This document shows positions 1 through 6,440 of a stretch of DNA of 9,839 nucleotides, piece after piece (position 1 is the stretch's first letter; each line of letters starts with the position of its first letter). A model generated the notes under the pieces. It ran no database searches. It was not told the origin of the DNA and was given only the letters and a program-made list of their open reading frames with translations. The translations under genes and the position numbers were made by a program. Source of the DNA: an uncultured Clostridia bacterium (GTDB lineage Bacteria; Bacillota; Clostridia; Oscillospirales; Ruminococcaceae); contig CAMWVF010000021.1 in NCBI GenBank assembly GCA_947177545.1, positions 1-9,839 on the forward strand, given 5' to 3'.

Positions 1-1
1 G

Positions 2-7
2 TATAAT
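2..7 (+). promoter_or_regulatory. -10-like TATAAT upstream of tpiA
   Basis: An exact TATAAT lies about 50 bases before the tpiA start codon. The matching -35 would fall outside the window, so this is only a candidate for a tpiA promoter. The gene could equally be transcribed from upstream glycolytic genes that cannot be seen here. Confidence 0.3.
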
Positions 8-57
8 ATATGTTGGAGTTTTTATAAGCAAATAAATTACAAAAAGGAGTAATCAAT

Positions 58-831
58 ATGAACAAGTCATTAAGAAAAGCAATTATCGCAGGAAACTGGA
101 AAATGAACAAGACCCGTCCCGAGGCTAAGGAGCTGCTGGAAGCTATCAAGCCGCTGGTCGCAAACGCAGGCGAGGTAGAGGTAATCGCGTGCGTACCCTA
201 CACAAATCTTGAAACTGCTGTGAACACAGTTGCGGGCTCAAACGTTAAGATTGGCGCGGAGAACGTTCACTTTGAAAAAAGCGGAGCTTTCACAGGCGAA
301 ATTTCCGCTGATATGCTCACTGAGATCGGCGTTGAGTACGTTGTTATCGGTCACTCCGAGAGACGTCAGTACTTCGGCGAGACGGACGAGACCGTAAACA
401 AGAGGACAAAGGCTGCTCTTGCTGCGGGTCTGAAGCCTATCGTATGCGTTGGCGAGCTTCTCTGGGAGCGTGAGTGCAATATTACCGAAGAAGTCATCGC
501 ACGTCAGATCAAGCTTGACCTGTTTGACGTTTCCGCTGCGGACGTTAAGAAAACAGTTATCGCTTATGAGCCTGTTTGGGCTATCGGCACAGGCAAGACC
601 GCTACTGCTGACCAGGCAGAGGAGGTTTGCGGATTTATCCGTGCAACTCTTGCAAAGCTTTACGATCAGGCTACAGCAGACGCTGTTACTATACAGTACG
701 GCGGTTCAATGAACGCGGGCAACGCTGCTGAAATTCTTTCCAAGCCTAATGTTGACGGCGGACTTATCGGCGGAGCGTCCCTCAAGGCTGCGGACTTCAA
801 CACTATTGTACAAGCTGCTGTTAATGGCTGA
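58..831 (+). CDS. tpiA: triosephosphate isomerase
   Basis: This enzyme interconverts dihydroxyacetone phosphate and glyceraldehyde 3-phosphate in cytosolic glycolysis and gluconeogenesis. At 257 residues it has the normal family length. The active-site set is complete: N13 and K15 in GNWKMNK, H99 in VIGHSERRQYFGE, the general base E171 in AYEPVWAIGTGKTAT (which also contains the mobile loop 6), and the phosphate-gripping YGGSMN (214-219) and GLIGGASL (235-242) segments. The ATG has an AAGGAG ribosome site at 44-49, nine bases upstream. The gene ends just before a hairpin terminator and the next gene has its own promoter, so it is probably the last gene of its transcript. Similar genes commonly sit in a gapA-pgk-tpiA-gpmI series; here gpmI lies about 1.3 kb downstream. 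I see no frameshift or missing key residue. Confidence 0.98.
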   Translation: MNKSLRKAIIAGNWKMNKTRPEAKELLEAIKPLVANAGEVEVIACVPYTNLETAVNTVAGSNVKIGAENVHFEKSGAFTGEISADMLTEIGVEYVVIGHSERRQYFGETDETVNKRTKAALAAGLKPIVCVGELLWERECNITEEVIARQIKLDLFDVSAADVKKTVIAYEPVWAIGTGKTATADQAEEVCGFIRATLAKLYDQATADAVTIQYGGSMNAGNAAEILSKPNVDGGLIGGASLKAADFNTIVQAAVNG

Positions 832-838
832 TTTACGT

Positions 839-866
839 GGGCGGATACCATATCCGCCCGAATTTT
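839..866 (+). terminator. Rho-independent terminator after tpiA
   Basis: A perfect 9-bp inverted repeat (GGGCGGATA at 839-847 and TATCCGCCC at 851-859, loop CCA) starts eight bases after the tpiA stop codon. It is followed by GAATTTTC, so the T tract is short (four T at 863-866). The GC-rich stem and position fit a terminator; the weak tail suggests some readthrough may occur. Confidence 0.7.
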
Positions 867-953
867 CAGTACCGTGTTAAACGTTAAATTTTCCAGTCCC
901 TTTTACCCGTCGTGTTGATGTATATGCGTATTGGCGATTTCGCTAATCCTCGA

Positions 954-982
954 TTGAAATTGTAAATTGACAGTAATATAAT
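954..982 (+). promoter_or_regulatory. sigma-A-type promoter for the GNAT gene
   Basis: TTGAAA (954-959) and an exact TATAAT (977-982) are separated by 17 bases, the ideal spacing for a housekeeping promoter. Transcription would start near 989, about 30 bases before the ATG at 1019. A short hairpin-capable sequence (TTGGCG at 931-936, CGCTAA at 941-946) lies just upstream and may have no role. Confidence 0.75.
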
Positions 983-1018
983 TGGTGCAATAAATCGAGA
1001 TTTACGGAGGTGGTCTAT

Positions 1019-1621
1019 ATGGAAACAGAAAATATAACAGTCAGGTTGGAAGAAGAAAAAGATTATCGAAAAGTAGAAGAAATAACAAGAGCAGCATTTA
1101 ACTATCCCGATAGAATAATGCGCGGTCAAATCGGCTGCCCTTACGAACACTGGATGGTTCATGAGTTAAGACATCGTGACGGCATTCCTGAACTGAGTTT
1201 AGTTGCTCAGCTAAAAAACGGAACAATAGTCGGGCATATTATTTGCAGCAAGGCTGTTGTAAGAATGGAAAGCTGTGAACTTCCCGTTCTTAATTTCGGG
1301 CCTTTGAGCGTACAGCCTGAATATCAGCGTCAAGGCATTGGCAAAGCGCTTATTCAAGCAATGATAGAGAAAGCCAAAAAACTTGATTACGGCGCTATTC
1401 TGTTTTTTGGCAGACCTGAATACTATCCTCAGTTTGGTTTTAAAGAGGCAGCTATATATGGCATATCCGACGCTGAAGGCTATAATTATCCGGCATTTAT
1501 GGCAATGGAATTAAAAAAAGGATATTTAAAGAATGTTCGCGGCGGAAGGTTTTTCGAGTCGGATATATATAATGACGAGCTTAATCGTGATACTGTAATC
1601 GAGTTTGACAGAGATTTTTAA
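1019..1621 (+). CDS. GNAT family N-acetyltransferase (YhbS-like)
   Basis: This is a 200-residue predicted acetyl-CoA-dependent N-acetyltransferase. The acetyl-CoA binding motif A is clear at about residues 94-121: FGPLSVQPEYQRQGIGKAL contains the Q/R-x-x-G-x-G pyrophosphate loop (QRQGIG, 103-108) after the central beta strand. A later FFGRPEYYPQFGF segment (129-141) is typical of the YhbS-like group. The acceptor substrate cannot be read from the sequence. I chose the ATG at 1019 because GGAGG (1006-1010) lies eight bases upstream. An in-frame GTG at 1010 overlaps that ribosome site and is unlikely to be the start. The gene has its own promoter and sits between tpiA and gpmI, with visibly more AT-rich codons than either neighbour, which fits a later insertion into the glycolytic region. 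It is cytosolic, with no signal or membrane segment. Confidence 0.9.
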   Translation: METENITVRLEEEKDYRKVEEITRAAFNYPDRIMRGQIGCPYEHWMVHELRHRDGIPELSLVAQLKNGTIVGHIICSKAVVRMESCELPVLNFGPLSVQPEYQRQGIGKALIQAMIEKAKKLDYGAILFFGRPEYYPQFGFKEAAIYGISDAEGYNYPAFMAMELKKGYLKNVRGGRFFESDIYNDELNRDTVIEFDRDF

Positions 1622-1633
1622 CAGACATTAAAC

Positions 1634-1667
1634 TTCCGTTTTGTTGAACAGCTTGACAAAGGCGGAA
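1634..1667 (+). other. imperfect stem-loop after the GNAT gene
   Basis: TTCCG (1634-1638) plus TTTGT (1640-1644) can pair with ACAAA (1656-1660) plus CGGAA (1663-1667), leaving a small asymmetric internal loop and an 11-base apical loop. It starts 13 bases after the GNAT stop codon. No T tract follows, so it is at best a weak terminator or an RNA processing or stability element. Confidence 0.25.
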
Positions 1668-1701
1668 AATTATCAGACGTTTATCAACACGAAAGGTAAA
1701 A

Positions 1702-1713
1702 GGGAAATTTCCC
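1702..1713. other. 12-bp perfect palindrome beside a ribosome site
   Basis: GGGAAATTTCCC is a perfect palindrome that directly abuts the AAGGAGG ribosome site (1714-1720) of the small membrane protein gene. With no loop it would not form a stable RNA hairpin. It could be a protein-binding site on DNA, or chance. Confidence 0.25.
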
Positions 1714-1729
1714 AAGGAGGGCAGGTTAC

Positions 1730-2050
1730 ATGAAATCAAAACAGCTAAAGCTTGCCCGCAGGGAAGAACAGCGGCGTACCAGAACCGTCTCAGTGAAAAC
1801 ACGAAAGACGGTTGCTTTGGTGTGCGCTGTGGTTTTGGGAATAGCTCTTATCCTTTTTTCAGCAGACCTTATAAGGGTCAAGCGGAGAAATCAGCCGCCG
1901 CTTTTCTGCGTACCCGTCATAGAGTATGACAACGGCAGTACCGATTATTACGGCTTGTTCTACAAAGTCTGGAAAGACTACAACCCCTTTGAGGACGAGA
2001 CAAGGTACTATATGGGATTTTGGTTTATACCTAAAGCATTTAATCTATAA
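1730..2050 (+). CDS. small single-pass membrane protein, unknown function
   Basis: This 106-residue protein is not one I can assign a function. The N-terminus (1-26) is very basic and probably cytosolic, followed by one hydrophobic segment at about 27-45 (VALVCAVVLGIALILF core) and a basic RVKRR at 49-53. A roughly 50-residue domain rich in Tyr, Phe and Trp completes it (PPLFCVPVIEYDNG, then YYGLFYKVWKDY, ending GFWFIPKAF). That C-terminal pattern (hydrophobic FC-PV-EY-NGS followed by a YGL-YK strand) recalls small uncharacterised Clostridia proteins. By the positive-inside rule topology is uncertain, because both flanks of the helix are basic. An excellent AAGGAGG site (1714-1720) lies nine bases before the ATG. 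gpmI starts 45 bases downstream with no terminator between, so the two are probably co-transcribed. Confidence 0.8.
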   Translation: MKSKQLKLARREEQRRTRTVSVKTRKTVALVCAVVLGIALILFSADLIRVKRRNQPPLFCVPVIEYDNGSTDYYGLFYKVWKDYNPFEDETRYYMGFWFIPKAFNL

Positions 2051-2095
2051 AAATATACAAAAAGTATTATTTCACACCGAAAGGATTTGATAACA

Positions 2096-3616
2096 ATGAG
2101 CAAAAAACCTCTTGCTTTAATTATTATGGACGGCTTCGGCATTAACAATGACAGCTACGGCAACGCCATTGTTGCTGCAAAAAAGCCTAATCTTGACAAG
2201 TATTTCGCCGAGTGTCCAAACACAATTATCGGCGCTTCGGGCTTGGACGTTGGTCTCCCCGACGGTCAGATGGGCAACTCCGAGGTCGGTCACACCAACA
2301 TCGGCGCAGGACGTATCGTTTACCAGATGTTGGTTAAAATTTCCAAGTCTATTAAGGACGGGGATTTCTTTGCAAATCCCGCGCTGGTTTCCGCAATGGA
2401 AAACTGCAAGGCTAAGGGCAGCGCGCTCCATCTTATGGGACTTCTCTCCCCCGGCGGCGTTCACAGCCATATGGAACACCTTTACGGCTTGCTTGAAATG
2501 GCTAAGAAAAACGGTCTGGATAAGGTTTACGTTCACGCATTTCTTGACGGACGTGATGTTCCTCCCTCCTCCGCTGCGGAGTATATGGAAGAATTGGTTG
2601 CTGAAATCAAAAAAATCGGCGTTGGATCCGTTGCAACTATTGCGGGACGTTTCTATGCTATGGATCGTGACAACGCTTGGGACAGGGTTGAAAAGGCGTA
2701 CTCCGCTCTTGTTTACGGCGAGGGAGTTATGGAGACAGACCCTGTTGAGGCTATCAAAAATTCCTACAAGAACGACGTTACCGACGAATTCATGCTCCCC
2801 ACGGTTGTGGACAAGGACGGCATGATAAAGGCTGACGACAGTGTTATTTTCTTCAATTTCCGTCCTGACAGAGCAAGACAGATAACACGCTCCTTTGTGG
2901 ACGAGGCGTTCACAGGCTTTGAAAGACGGAACGGCTTCTTCCCGGTTAAATTTGTGTGCATGGCACAGTACGACGCTGAAATGCCAAATGTTTCCGTTGC
3001 GTTTCCTCCCGAGGCTCTCACTATGACATTGGGCGAGTACCTCAGCAAGCAGGGCAAAACACAGCTCAGAATTGCCGAGACACAAAAGTATGCCCACGTA
3101 ACGTTCTTCTTCAACGGTGGCGAGGAAAAAACCTTTGAGGGCGAGGACAGAATTCTTATTGACTCACCCAAGGTCGCAACCTTTGATATGCAGCCGGAAA
3201 TGAGCGCATACGAGGTCACGGACGCTGTTGAAAAGGCAATTGAAAGCGACAAATACGATGTTATCATACTTAACTACGCAAACTGCGATATGGTTGGTCA
3301 CACAGGCATTTTCGACGCTGCAAAGGCTGCTGTTGAAGCGGTTGACGAATGTGTCGGCAGAATGGTGAACGCTATTCTTTCCAAGGGCGGCGCGGCAATC
3401 ATCACCGCTGACCATGGCAACGCCGACAAGCTTATGGAGGCGGACGGTTCACCATTTACCGCACACACTACAAATCCCGTACCCCTTATCGTTGTGGGAT
3501 ACGGAGACTGTAAGCTCCGTGATGGCGGAGTTTTAGCGGACATTGCTCCCACAATGCTGAAAATCCTTGATATTCCACAGCCTGAGGAAATGACAGGAAA
3601 GTCCCTTATAATTTAA
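2096..3616 (+). CDS. gpmI: 2,3-bisphosphoglycerate-independent phosphoglycerate mutase
   Basis: This enzyme interconverts 3- and 2-phosphoglycerate using two metal ions (usually Mn2+) and a phosphoserine intermediate, in cytosolic glycolysis. The 506-residue length is standard. All expected active-site elements are visible: D12 in IIMDGFG, the phosphorylated nucleophile S62 in GQMGNSEVGHTNIG, H123, the DGRD motif at 151-154, R185 and R191 in GRFYAMDRD, FRPDRAR (255-261), K331, and the metal ligands D398 and H402 (NCDMVGHTG), D439 and H440 (TADHGNAD) and H457. The start is the ATG at 2096, ten bases after AAAGGA (2080-2085). A TTG nine bases earlier lies too close to that ribosome site. The gene follows the 106-residue membrane protein and ends 25 bases before a strong terminator. 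Confidence 0.98.
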   Translation: MSKKPLALIIMDGFGINNDSYGNAIVAAKKPNLDKYFAECPNTIIGASGLDVGLPDGQMGNSEVGHTNIGAGRIVYQMLVKISKSIKDGDFFANPALVSAMENCKAKGSALHLMGLLSPGGVHSHMEHLYGLLEMAKKNGLDKVYVHAFLDGRDVPPSSAAEYMEELVAEIKKIGVGSVATIAGRFYAMDRDNAWDRVEKAYSALVYGEGVMETDPVEAIKNSYKNDVTDEFMLPTVVDKDGMIKADDSVIFFNFRPDRARQITRSFVDEAFTGFERRNGFFPVKFVCMAQYDAEMPNVSVAFPPEALTMTLGEYLSKQGKTQLRIAETQKYAHVTFFFNGGEEKTFEGEDRILIDSPKVATFDMQPEMSAYEVTDAVEKAIESDKYDVIILNYANCDMVGHTGIFDAAKAAVEAVDECVGRMVNAILSKGGAAIITADHGNADKLMEADGSPFTAHTTNPVPLIVVGYGDCKLRDGGVLADIAPTMLKILDIPQPEEMTGKSLII

Positions 3617-3641
3617 GGTCGAAAGCCCCAAAAACAAAAAT

Positions 3642-3678
3642 AAAGAGGATAGAATTGCTGAAATTCTATCCTCTTTTT
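3642..3678. terminator. bidirectional intrinsic terminator after gpmI
   Basis: A perfect 15-bp stem (3642-3656 with 3662-3676, loop GCTGA) ends in TTTTT on the plus strand. On the minus strand the same stem runs into a T-rich stretch, the complement of AAAAACAAAAATA upstream of it. It lies 25 bases after the gpmI stop and three bases past the stop of the convergent regulator remnant, so it can end transcription from both sides. The stem contains the word AGAGGATAGAATT, which recurs in the inverted repeat near 7630. Confidence 0.9.
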
Positions 3679-3855
3679 CTATTCGGGGTTTTTGTCCCGC
3701 TTGTATTCAAGAATGTCTCCCGGCTGACAGTCAAGCACCTCGCAGATAGCCTCCAAAGTGGAAAAACGTATTGCCTTGACCTTTCCGGTTTTCAGATTGG
3801 AGAGGTTCACGTTTGATATACCAACCTTATAAGCGGAAGCTTTTCGCTTTGCTTT
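3679..3855 (-). pseudogene. 5'-truncated Cro/CI-type (HTH_26) regulator remnant
   Basis: This frame encodes the C-terminal part of a small XRE/Cro-CI DNA-binding protein of the YozG-like kind: a recognisable VGISNVNLSNLKTGKVKAIR helix-turn-helix segment followed by FSTLEAICEVLDCQPGDILEY. Intact members are about 70 residues and begin with a short strand, an AKRK-type helix and then several residues before VGIS. Here AKRKASAYKVGIS appears about four residues short in the first turn, and there is no ATG or ribosome site. Upstream the open frame runs directly into the 3' end of the galactokinase gene, whose stop is at 3867-3869. The only upstream start is a TTG at 3915 inside that gene, with a GAGG only about four bases away. 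I read this as a gene that lost its 5' end, probably together with its usual membrane-protein partner. A translated fusion from the TTG (78 residues) is the alternative. Confidence 0.6.
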
Positions 3856-3866
3856 ATAGAAGTTTT

Positions 3867-5111
3867 TTAAAGCACTTTCGTTCCGCCCAATGGACGTATA
3901 AACAGATTGTAACAACTTCCCTCGCCGAAAAGGTGCTCCATTTCAGCGATAAAATTTTCCAGCAGGTCGTTGGGAACAAACGCCTGAATTGTCCCAGCAA
4001 AGCCGCCGCCGTGTACTCGACAAGCCCCTCTGCCGTTCAAAACTTTTTCCGCTGTGTAAAGTCCAAGCACCATGCCCTGCTCTTTGGAGTCAACCGAGGC
4101 GAAAATATTCTGCAAATATTTAAAGGAGCTATTTCCGCTTGTTGTGACCTCACGGAGAAACATTTCAACATCTCCCTTTCGTAGAGCCTCCGCCTCACGG
4201 TCGACACGCTCGTTTTCGTCAAAGAAATGGAATGCTCTTGATACCGCACGGTCTCCGCAGGCTTTCCGCACCTCTGCTATATTTTCCCAAAGCTGCTCTC
4301 GGGTAATGTCACGCAGCTCGTTCTTGCCGAAAAATTTTGCCACAGACTTCATTTCAACGGGAATTGCCGCATATTCGGGGGTAAGGTCAGCATGATTGCC
4401 CTTTGTGTCAACAATGCAAAGGCTGTAACCGCTGCTTGCAAAATCATAGCTAATTGCGTCTATAACAGGGTTTGCCGTGTCCGCAAAATCAATTTCTATA
4501 AAGCCTCCCACAGAGGAAGCCATTTGATCCATAAGTCCGCTGGGCTTGCCGAAATGAGCGTTTTCAGCGTACTGGGCAAACTGCGCGACCTTAACTGGAC
4601 TTACCGAACCGCCGTTGTAAAGGTGTGAAAGAATAGTACCGATAAGCACTTCAAACGCCGCCGAAGAGGAAATGCCGCTGCCTTTCAGAACGTTTGATGT
4701 GGTGTACGCCTTAAAGCCGCCGACAGCAAGACCGTCCCGCTTGAAAGCGTCCGCAACACCGCGTATCAATGCGGCAGAAGTGTTCTTGTCCTCATCATGA
4801 ACAGACAGGTCGGAAACGTCCACAATATCCTGAGGAAATCCCTCGGATTTCACAGTGATAACGCCGTCATTCGTTGGAATAACAAAAGCAATAACATCAA
4901 GGCACACCGCCGCCGCAAGAACCTTTCCTCTGTTGTGGTCGGTGTGATTTCCGCCCACTTCAGTCCTTCCCGAGGCGGAAAAGATCATGGTGTTTTCCTG
5001 TGCGCCGAAAAGCTCCTCAAAGGCTTTTTCCGCCTTTTGGTAACGCTCCCGCTGAATGTCAAGCGCATTTTCTCCGTAAAGCTTTTTTAAAATTTCATCA
5101 ATGTTTTTCAT
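3867..5111 (-). CDS. galK: galactokinase family sugar kinase (GHMP)
   Basis: This 414-residue GHMP-family kinase most likely phosphorylates galactose at C1 with ATP, the first committed step of the Leloir pathway, in the cytosol. The galactokinase signature is at about 48-62 (GRTEVGGNHTDHNRG), the ATP-binding glycine/serine loop at 144-152 (GSGISSSAA), the catalytic-base region at 188-198 with D195 (GKPSGLMDQMA), a conserved sugar-contact Tyr at Y247 (TPEYAAIP), and the C-terminal GHMP motif at 365-374 (RVHGGGFAGT). Unlike textbook galactokinases, which read GEHTD, this one has Asn at position 55 (GNHTD), so substrate range is not certain. The ATG is preceded by AAGGAGA (5119-5125 on the complement). 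No other Leloir gene is nearby. The gene is downstream of the LRR protein, separated by an inverted-repeat element that could also contain a weak promoter. Confidence 0.88.
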   Translation of the reverse strand: MKNIDEILKKLYGENALDIQRERYQKAEKAFEELFGAQENTMIFSASGRTEVGGNHTDHNRGKVLAAAVCLDVIAFVIPTNDGVITVKSEGFPQDIVDVSDLSVHDEDKNTSAALIRGVADAFKRDGLAVGGFKAYTTSNVLKGSGISSSAAFEVLIGTILSHLYNGGSVSPVKVAQFAQYAENAHFGKPSGLMDQMASSVGGFIEIDFADTANPVIDAISYDFASSGYSLCIVDTKGNHADLTPEYAAIPVEMKSVAKFFGKNELRDITREQLWENIAEVRKACGDRAVSRAFHFFDENERVDREAEALRKGDVEMFLREVTTSGNSSFKYLQNIFASVDSKEQGMVLGLYTAEKVLNGRGACRVHGGGFAGTIQAFVPNDLLENFIAEMEHLFGEGSCYNLFIRPLGGTKVL

Positions 5112-5138
5112 ATGTAATTCTCCTTTTGCATTTTTATT

Positions 5139-5244
5139 TTACAGCAATTCCACGCAGGAAATGTACAAAGCTCAAGCCTAAATCTTGCATATATGGATTT
5201 TGGCGCGGAATTTTGTTTACATTTCCAAAGTGGAATTGCTGTAA
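5139..5244. repeat. MITE-like long inverted repeat between LRR gene and galK
   Basis: The left arm 5139-5165 and right arm 5218-5244 are 27 bases each and complementary except for three positions in the middle. The outermost 15 bases are a perfect inverted repeat (TTACAGCAATTCCAC and its complement). The inner 52 bases continue the pairing imperfectly (CAAA/TTTG, GCC/GGC, AAATC/GATTT) around a TTGCATATATG loop, so nearly the whole 106 bases can fold into one hairpin. TA dinucleotides mark both ends (5140-5141 and 5242-5243), as expected for elements moved by Tc1/mariner or IS630-type transposases. No T tract follows on either strand, which argues against a terminator. The right arm overlaps the 3' end of the LRR gene. 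Confidence 0.65.
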
Positions 5245-6401
5245 GCTATAACCGTCACATCATCTGACATAGTTCCCTCGATGGTGTAATATTCAGGAAG
5301 ATCATAATGTATGTAAACTCCTCCATCACCGTTTGCTTTTATCTCTGCAATTGGCTTCACTGCAAATGTATATTTCTTGCCGCTTTTTATGCCATTTAAT
5401 TTTATCGACGTTCCTGCAGTTTCTTTTATTAACTTATAACTTCCATATTTATTTTTTTGATATACTTCATATTTTACAGCGCTTGATACTCCGTCCCAGT
5501 TTAATTTATATGTTTCTGCATCTTTTGAGTAAACAGCTTTTGCATTAGTTGTTATATAGCTTTTTAGCTTTACATCTTTTTTACATCCAGCAAAAGCTTC
5601 CTTGTCAATATCAATTTCAAATGACGGTAAAGTTAATTCATTGATATTAGTACAAAAAAAAGCATTTCCTTTAATTCTTTTCAATTTTGAATCTTTAGGA
5701 ATATATACTTCTTTTAAGCTTTCACAATTTGGAAATGTTTTGTTTAATTCTTCCAATAAAGGCGGAATATTTATTCTTTCCAATGATTCCATACTCACAA
5801 AAGAAAATACTTCTATTTCTTTTACATTATTTGGTATAATAACTTCAGTTAAATTATTGCAAGCATGAAAAGAACTATCTTTAATAGTTTGAGTATTATC
5901 AGGAATTTCATAAACAATTCTATCGTCAAATTGAGCATAGGACATTAGCGTTTTTCCGTCTTTACTGAAAATCACGTTATCAATAAGCGACATATATTTG
6001 TTTTTCGGGTTTAAATCAAATTCATGACAAGCAACGCTTCCTAAAATTGCGCTAACGTCGCGGGTTTTGCTTTTGCTTGTTATTTTATCGGGAATTTTTA
6101 ATGCAGTATAGCTTAATTCAAAATCGTCATCATCTTCATATACTACTACATGGTCTCTTTCCAAGGCATATTCTTTACCGTCCTCTGACAAGTAAATATT
6201 CCAATCAGGATCAATGTCATACATATATCTTTGTATATTGGCTTTAGCGTTATAACTGTCATTTTCAAATTCAAAATACAAACAACCGCCTATCTCCTTG
6301 TAAGTCTGTGCAAATGCTGTAAATATGCACATCACACACGTTAATGCAGTTATTGACAAAATTGCTGTTACTTTTAATATTTTTTTTATATTTTGCTTCA
6401 T
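5217..6401 (-). CDS. secreted BspA-type LRR protein with FN3-like domain
   Basis: This 394-residue predicted secreted protein starts with a Sec signal peptide (basic MKQNIKKILK, hydrophobic core, cleavage probably after AFA at residue 31). The mature region from about 115 to 285 has BspA/LRR_5-type leucine-rich repeats, seen as recurring I-P-x-N/D-x-x-x-I and AF/SF-x-x-C blocks (for example EIPDNTQTIKDSSF, IIPNNVKEIEVFSF, GNAFFCTNINELTLP). Residues 297-386 form a fibronectin type III-like domain (LNWDGVSSAVKYEVY). Such proteins are usually surface or extracellular adhesins or binding proteins; the ligand is unknown. No LPXTG motif or transmembrane anchor is present. The ATG at 6401 follows GGAGG (6410-6414) by eight bases. 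The last eight residues, YSNSTLEM, and the stop lie in an inverted-repeat arm, so the C-terminus may have been altered. The gene is clearly more AT-rich than its neighbours. Confidence 0.85.
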   Translation of the reverse strand: MKQNIKKILKVTAILSITALTCVMCIFTAFAQTYKEIGGCLYFEFENDSYNAKANIQRYMYDIDPDWNIYLSEDGKEYALERDHVVVYEDDDDFELSYTALKIPDKITSKSKTRDVSAILGSVACHEFDLNPKNKYMSLIDNVIFSKDGKTLMSYAQFDDRIVYEIPDNTQTIKDSSFHACNNLTEVIIPNNVKEIEVFSFVSMESLERINIPPLLEELNKTFPNCESLKEVYIPKDSKLKRIKGNAFFCTNINELTLPSFEIDIDKEAFAGCKKDVKLKSYITTNAKAVYSKDAETYKLNWDGVSSAVKYEVYQKNKYGSYKLIKETAGTSIKLNGIKSGKKYTFAVKPIAEIKANGDGGVYIHYDLPEYYTIEGTMSDDVTVIAYSNSTLEM

Positions 6402-6440
6402 AAATATGACCTCCAAACAAAGTCAAGCATACTAAACCCG

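Noticed and set aside
1653..1684. TTGACA at 1653-1658 as a promoter for the small membrane protein
   Set aside because: No acceptable -10 box occurs 16-18 bases downstream, and the bases overlap an imperfect stem-loop.
2117..3097. A 326-codon open frame on the minus strand inside gpmI
   Set aside because: It is fully covered by the unmistakable gpmI gene on the other strand, has no ribosome site, and its product resembles no known protein.
3679..3915. The HTH remnant as one half of a toxin-antitoxin pair
   Set aside because: No toxin-like gene is adjacent; the neighbours are galK and gpmI, and the frame lacks its own start.
5147..5175. A galK promoter inside the inverted repeat on the minus strand (TTGAGC and TGGAAT, 17 apart)
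   Set aside because: Each box matches only four of six consensus bases, and the downstream box lies in a repeat arm; too weak to list as a feature.
5139..5244. The inverted repeat as a transcription terminator
   Set aside because: Neither strand has a T tract following the stem, and the stem is far longer than usual for an intrinsic terminator.
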